The notes beneath the pieces were generated by a model. It saw only the letters and a program-made list of their open reading frames with translations. It had not been told where the DNA came from and made no database searches. From assembly GCA_021397835.1 (NCBI GenBank), contig JAJFZO010000579.1, positions 2,371,001 to 2,435,000 of the forward strand: a DNA stretch of 64,000 nt, given 5' to 3'. Every line of letters starts with the position of its first letter. Within the stretch, counting starts at the first letter, position 1. Origin of the DNA: Moringa oleifera. Taxonomy: Eukaryota > Streptophyta > Magnoliopsida > Brassicales > Moringaceae. Both the position numbers and the translations under genes were made by a program. Shown in pieces: positions 59,210 through 64,000 of the stretch.

Positions 59210-61400
59210 GTTAGATTATTTGGATATGGATAACACATTTAAAGAGGATCGTCCCACAACTCTAATTAATGAAAGTAGCGCTAAGCAGAAGGCTGCATTT
59301 GAAAAATGAGAATGGTCCAACTGCATGTGTTTTAGGACCATGAAGTTGTCCATTTTGAAATCCATCGAGAGCTTAATTCTTGAGGAGGATATGAAATCTT
59401 TTCTCAAGCGGATTGCTGATCAATTTACTACTAATAAAAAGGTCGAGATAATAACAATTCTAACTAAGCTTGTCTCTATGTGGTCTAGAGGAAAGAAAAA
59501 CATTAAAAATTGCGTCATAAAGATGTCTAATATGATTGAAAAAACTCAAGACACTAAAGTTAGAAATGTTTGAAAGCATCATTACGCACTTACTTTTAAT
59601 ATCTCTCCCCACACATTCCACTCTATTTAAGATTAGTTATAACACTTAAAAAGAGAAGTAGACTCTTAATGAACTTATTACTTAATATAAATAAGAAAAG
59701 GAGAGACTAAGGCATGAGGCATGTAAGACTGCTCATTATTTTGGCATCCACCTTCGATACCCGAGTAAAAAGAGGAACATGACGAAGAACAAGGGTAAGA
59801 AACTGGAGACCCAAGGGCTTTAGCTCATAAGAAGCAAAAGAAACAGCATAAAGAATTTGCTTGATTTTTTTGCAAGAAGACTGGTTATATGAAAAAAGAA
59901 TGCCCTAAATACACCAAGCAGCATGTCAAGAAAGGTTTGCTTTTTAACTTTATTAGCTTAGAAGTTAATTTAGCTATTATGCCTAAGGACACTTAGTGGA
60001 TAGACACTGGTGTTATTCCTCACATAAGTGTTACTGTGCTGGATTGTCTTAGGAGCTGACAACCAACTAATGGTAGAAAATATATTTATATAAAAAATGG
60101 TGAAAAGAGCAAGGTGGAAGTCATTGTTCTATTTAAGTTTTATTTGGGAACTTATGTATTTTTGGATTTAGTGAATACTTCTTTTGTATCATTTTTTTTT
60201 AATACAAAATTTGGTTTCCATTTTTTGTTTGGACAAATCTAATTATAGTTGTTCTACTTGAAATACAAATTTTAGTATTTTTTAAAATTTAATTTTGATT
60301 GACATTGGTTTCTTAATTAATAAGCTATTCAGATTAAACACCATAAAAAACAAAATAATGCATACAAGTTATAACGATTTTCAAGTGAAAATTGATAAGT
60401 GAGAGTTCTTTCATATTGTGGCATAGATGATTAAGTCATGTATCCAAACATTGGCTTGAAAGGTTAATATCACAAAGAATTTTTGAATTTCCTTGATATA
60501 TCAGATTTTGATATCTACATGGAATGTATTAAAGGAAAAATCACTAAAAAAAGAATAAAGTTGCAAACATGTGCAGTAATGTCTTAAAACTAATACATAT
60601 AGATATTTATGGTCCATTCCTTAAGGCTTTTTGAAATGGTCAAATATACTTTATTAGTCTCACATATGATTATTCATGTTATGGTTATTTGTACCTTATT
60701 CATGAGATGTCACAATCCCTAGACATGTTCAAACTCTTCAAAGCCGAAGTTGAAAATCAATTAGGCAAAAAATCGAGGCTGTGGAATTTAACTGTGGTGG
60801 TGAGTACTCTGACAGATATAACGAGTCAAAGGAATAACATCTTGGGATTTTTATTAAATATTTTATTGAATGTGACATAGTTCCTCAATATACAATGCTA
60901 GGTAAACTACATAAAAAAAAAATGTAGCTAAGTAATAAAACCGAACCCTCAACTACATCGTTAGAAGTATGATGAGTTTTACTTTTTTATTAGAGTCATT
61001 ATAGGGTGAAGTAATACATACTATAATTTACTTACTAAACAAAGTACCAATAAAGTAACGATAAAGACCCTTTATAAGTTATAAATAGGTAAAAGACCTA
61101 GTATCAAACATGTATGCGTTTGGAGGTGTTTAACTGAAGCTAGGCCATATAGGTCTAATGAAAGAATTGAACTTAAGAACTGTCAATTACTGTTTTGCAA
61201 GTTATTCTAATAGATCTAGCTGCTTTAAGTTTTATGATCTTTGAAATGAAACTTTCTTTGAGATGGGCAATGCTAAGTTCATCAAGAATTATGAGAGCAC
61301 TAAAGTGAGGAATGTAATCTTTGAAGAGGAAAGCATTAGCGACTCTACCATCATTACTACTATTACAACTAATATTGAAAAAGTATTTATTCCTAAAAGA
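59210..61400 (+). mobile_element. Degenerate Ty1/copia retrotransposon remnant (gag, protease, integrase)
   Basis: Broken plus-strand frames follow copia order. Gag lies at about 59215-59720 (TLINESSAKQKAAFEK, then MKSFLKRIADQFTTNKKVEI). A zinc knuckle at about 59866-59920 reads CFFCKKTGYMKKECPKY, with Tyr where the family has His. The protease-type WIDTG lies at about 60000. Integrase core remnants at about 60600-60890 include GQIYFISLTYDYSC then YGYLYLIHEMSQSLDMFKLF. Integrase C-terminal and linker remnants at about 61120-61330 include KHVCVWRCLTEARPYRSNER. Stops interrupt every domain. Reverse transcriptase and RNase H are not found after 61400, and no LTR pair was identified, so this is a truncated dead copy. 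Confidence 0.75.
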
Positions 61401-63479
61401 AAATTTTTAAATTTATTATAGTAAAGTAAAAAAATAAATAAAAGTTATAATCATTCATTTTATTAAAATTTAAGGTAAATATATTTAACACCTTAAAGCA
61501 AATGACCTATAACAGGACAATTCCTTTACTTTCACAGATATAAACACTAAACAGTGCAAGTATGATATCTATTTTTCGTTAAAGCAGCTCTGTAATTAAA
61601 TGATTTAAATAAATAATCAAGTAATCGAGTGATTGAAATGATAAATTAATTACATAGAATTAAAATTAGAATAGTTTGATAGAAATAGAGTGGGAACTCT
61701 TATGCTTAGGTTAAGTGATAGTAATGTCATTGAAAGTAGATGGATATTCAAGAACAACACTGATAAACTAGGCAGCATAACTAGGAACAAAATAAGATTA
61801 GTAACATAAGGGTACACCGAATAGAGGGAGTTGACTTTGGTGAAACATTAGCTCTTGTTACTAGTTAAATATTTATTAGGCCCAGCTCTTTCTTGAATCT
61901 AATTGTATGTTAAGCCCCTTTTTATTAAGCCAAATTAAATCTTAGGCTCGATTAATTTTCTGACATAACGAATTGTTTGATTCAATTAACTGTTAGACTC
62001 AATTACATTGATCTTTGTTTAGTATCTTAGTACAATTTTGTTTATGGATTTTTGGATTTTGCTTTGTGAAAATTGTCAAAGTACATATTTTGTGCCTCAA
62101 AATAGAAATTTCTTACCATTAATTATGTGGCATCAACCCCCGATGCAGAAAAGAGAGTTACCTGCAAAAGGATCATAATTAACACATCACTCTGATGGTA
62201 GCCCAAAGAAGTTCAATGCTGGTCTAAAAAAGCACAGTCCAATAATGGAAATGATTGAAGATCAAATTTTAGGATAAAAATTACCCCTTGAGGTTTTAGA
62301 TAAAAAATTAAGAATATTTTTTTATTGAAATACCTTAAAAATGAATTAAACAAATTTTTTACTTTATTGTGTGTTCATCTCTCAAAATTGAATAATTTTT
62401 ATTTAAAATTTATTTTTATAAATTTTTTAAAATATTGATAGTATAAATTTTAAAAAAAAAATTTAGTACTCAAAAAAATTATTTATACATGGGTGATTTC
62501 ATTATTTTTTATATCAGTGTTGTCTGTATTTACCATATGAACTGCAATTTATACATCCACACTTTTTCTTGTTCTGTTGTCTCATGGAGTTATTGGCTAT
62601 AAATATTTTTTTTTCATTTATTAAAGGGTCGATATTTGGGCTAATTGATAAAGATGTATTTATATTATAGCTATAACCATTTTATTCTTGACTAACTAGA
62701 GATTTATTTTATATTGAGGTAATATCCTTTTTACTTGTTTTTAATTATATATTACAATTCATATTGATATTGAGAAGATATCTTAGCATTTAATAATATC
62801 ATTCTTAAAGTTGTTTTCGAATTGCTAATTGATTCTATATATGTTGTGGCATTATTAAATTTGATTATCTAGACTTTAATGTTGTCATCTTTCTCTTTTA
62901 TATATGTAGTTTTACTTCTCATATTTCTTATTTGTTATATGCAAAATTCATGTAGAAGTGCTATATATTTTTATTTACTTCTATTTTTACGTAAAAAAAA
63001 AATCTTTTCATGATGAAAAATAAAAATAAAAAATGAAGACAAAAAAATACTAGCATATAAGACATCATTATACTTATTTATAAAATTATTATGTAATTTA
63101 TATAGTTGTTAACTAGTCATATTATATAATATTTGATGTATTTTGTGATATTAATTTGTTGCAAATTTTTAATTTGATAATGTATATATTAATTATGTTT
63201 TGAAATAATAAACATTTTAAATGTGAATCTAATATTAACTAATTTTATTTTATTTAAAATTTTGATTGAAAAAAAATGGGATTTACTCAATTACCAACTA
63301 AATTAATCTAAAAAAAAATTCAATTTAATCAATTTTTATCAATATTCAATTTTTTTTTATTTTTTTAACAATTTTAATCAGTTTGATTTTTAAAATTTTT
63401 AAACCGGATAATGTTTCTACACCATGAAATGAGGTTTATCAGTTCGACAAAATCAATTTTTAAAAGATCAAGAGATCAA
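61401..63479. other. AT-rich spacer, no gene seen
   Basis: No frame of note. A patch at about 63395-63425 (AATCAGTTTGATTTTTAAAA to AAACCGGATAATG then TCTACACC) resembles the terminal region of small hAT-like elements, but a partner end was not found. Confidence 0.35.
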
Positions 63480-63997
63480 GGTGTATACACCTACCGGCGT
63501 GCATGATTGAATGAAGATTTGATCAAGGGTCAAGCATATTAACCTGAGCCCGACAAAGAGGTAGTGGGCCTACTTATATGCGGTCGAAGAGCAGCCTCGT
63601 CGAGCCAAGGACCAAGTAAACCTAACAATCATAAAGAAGTCCAATCTATGACTCATTGAAGTTCTTGATATTTCTAAGGCAATATAGGCCGCCAAATCAC
63701 GCAAAAAATTAAAGCTTTATCCTTCACTTTCATGGTAAACAAGGGAATGATGAGAAAGGTATCCAAGAGCCCACCAAAATGGACATCATATTACGTCGTT
63801 TAACCCTTACATTGATCTTTCAAGTTGACTCGGTCTATGCACCCCTTGTCTTATCAACATTGCCCCTACTTATTAATGGATCACTGCAACTTGCAACTAA
63901 TCATTCAATTGGGTATGCTTTTCTGAGCAACCCTGGCTCAACTTGGCTTTCTTTGAACTCACAGGACTTGTTGGTCCTTCATTTGCGTTCTATATAA
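63480..63997 (+). mobile_element. Possible 5' part of an LTR, cut by the window edge
   Basis: Composition shifts at about 63470 to balanced, non-coding sequence rich in CCTACT, GAGCC and GGCC words, ending with CTATATAAGTA at 63988-63998, a strong TATA box. This is what the U3 part of a plant LTR looks like. The 72-codon frame from 63779 matches nothing and is not taken as a gene. An ordinary promoter is the alternative. Confidence 0.25.
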
Positions 63998-64000
63998 GTA

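Noticed and set aside
1..64000. CRISPR arrays, operons, tRNA or rRNA genes, organellar inserts
   Set aside because: No regularly spaced repeats, no cloverleaf or rRNA core sequence, and no plastid or mitochondrial genes were noticed on reading both strands. A tRNAscan or BLAST search was not possible.

Overview
This is nuclear DNA of a flowering plant, most likely a woody rosid eudicot. Genes carry many short GT-AG introns in AT-rich DNA, intergenic spacers are very AT-rich, PPR genes are intronless, and there is a MIR164 hairpin plus decayed plant hAT and Ty1/copia transposons. I cannot name the species. I see no bacterial, organellar or viral genes, no CRISPR array, and no rRNA or tRNA gene.

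Gene-rich part (about 2-33 kb). In order: a VOC/glyoxalase-I-like gene (-), an intronless PPR gene (+), a six-exon O-fucosyltransferase-like gene (+), a small secreted EG45/expansin-like gene (+), two intronless PPR genes (-, 822 and 402 aa), and the eight-exon signal peptidase catalytic subunit SEC11 (-). After an 8.7-kb TE-rich gap (32.6-41.4 kb) come a plastid-type DCC thiol-disulfide oxidoreductase (+) and a rhomboid protease (-), arranged tail to tail. From memory of Arabidopsis locus names, the order PPR / O-FucT / PPR / SEC11 / DCC / rhomboid matches At1g52640-At1g52580. The glyoxalase and the 402-aa PPR match the neighbouring pair At1g80160/At1g80150. The window may therefore hold an unfractionated ancestral block.

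Right part (about 47-64 kb). A WNK11-type kinase copy carries three separate lesions and looks like a pseudogene. Two different decayed hAT transposases with TTF/MYM-type N-termini follow (51-54 kb). Next comes a MIR164 hairpin with mature miRNA, star strand and TATA box, and 1.4 kb further on a LURP-one-related (LOR15-type) gene. From memory, MIR164B and a LOR gene are also neighbours in Arabidopsis (At5g01747/At5g01750). The last 7 kb holds a degenerate copia gag-protease-integrase remnant, a GC-rich repeated patch of unknown origin, and possibly the start of an LTR at the window edge.

The genes do not form a pathway. They are housekeeping genes (protein secretion, membrane proteolysis, organelle RNA processing, detoxification), one developmental microRNA and one defence-type LOR gene. 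All exon joins were inferred by eye from splice signals, reading frame and family similarity. All transposon calls rest on degenerate protein similarity read by eye.
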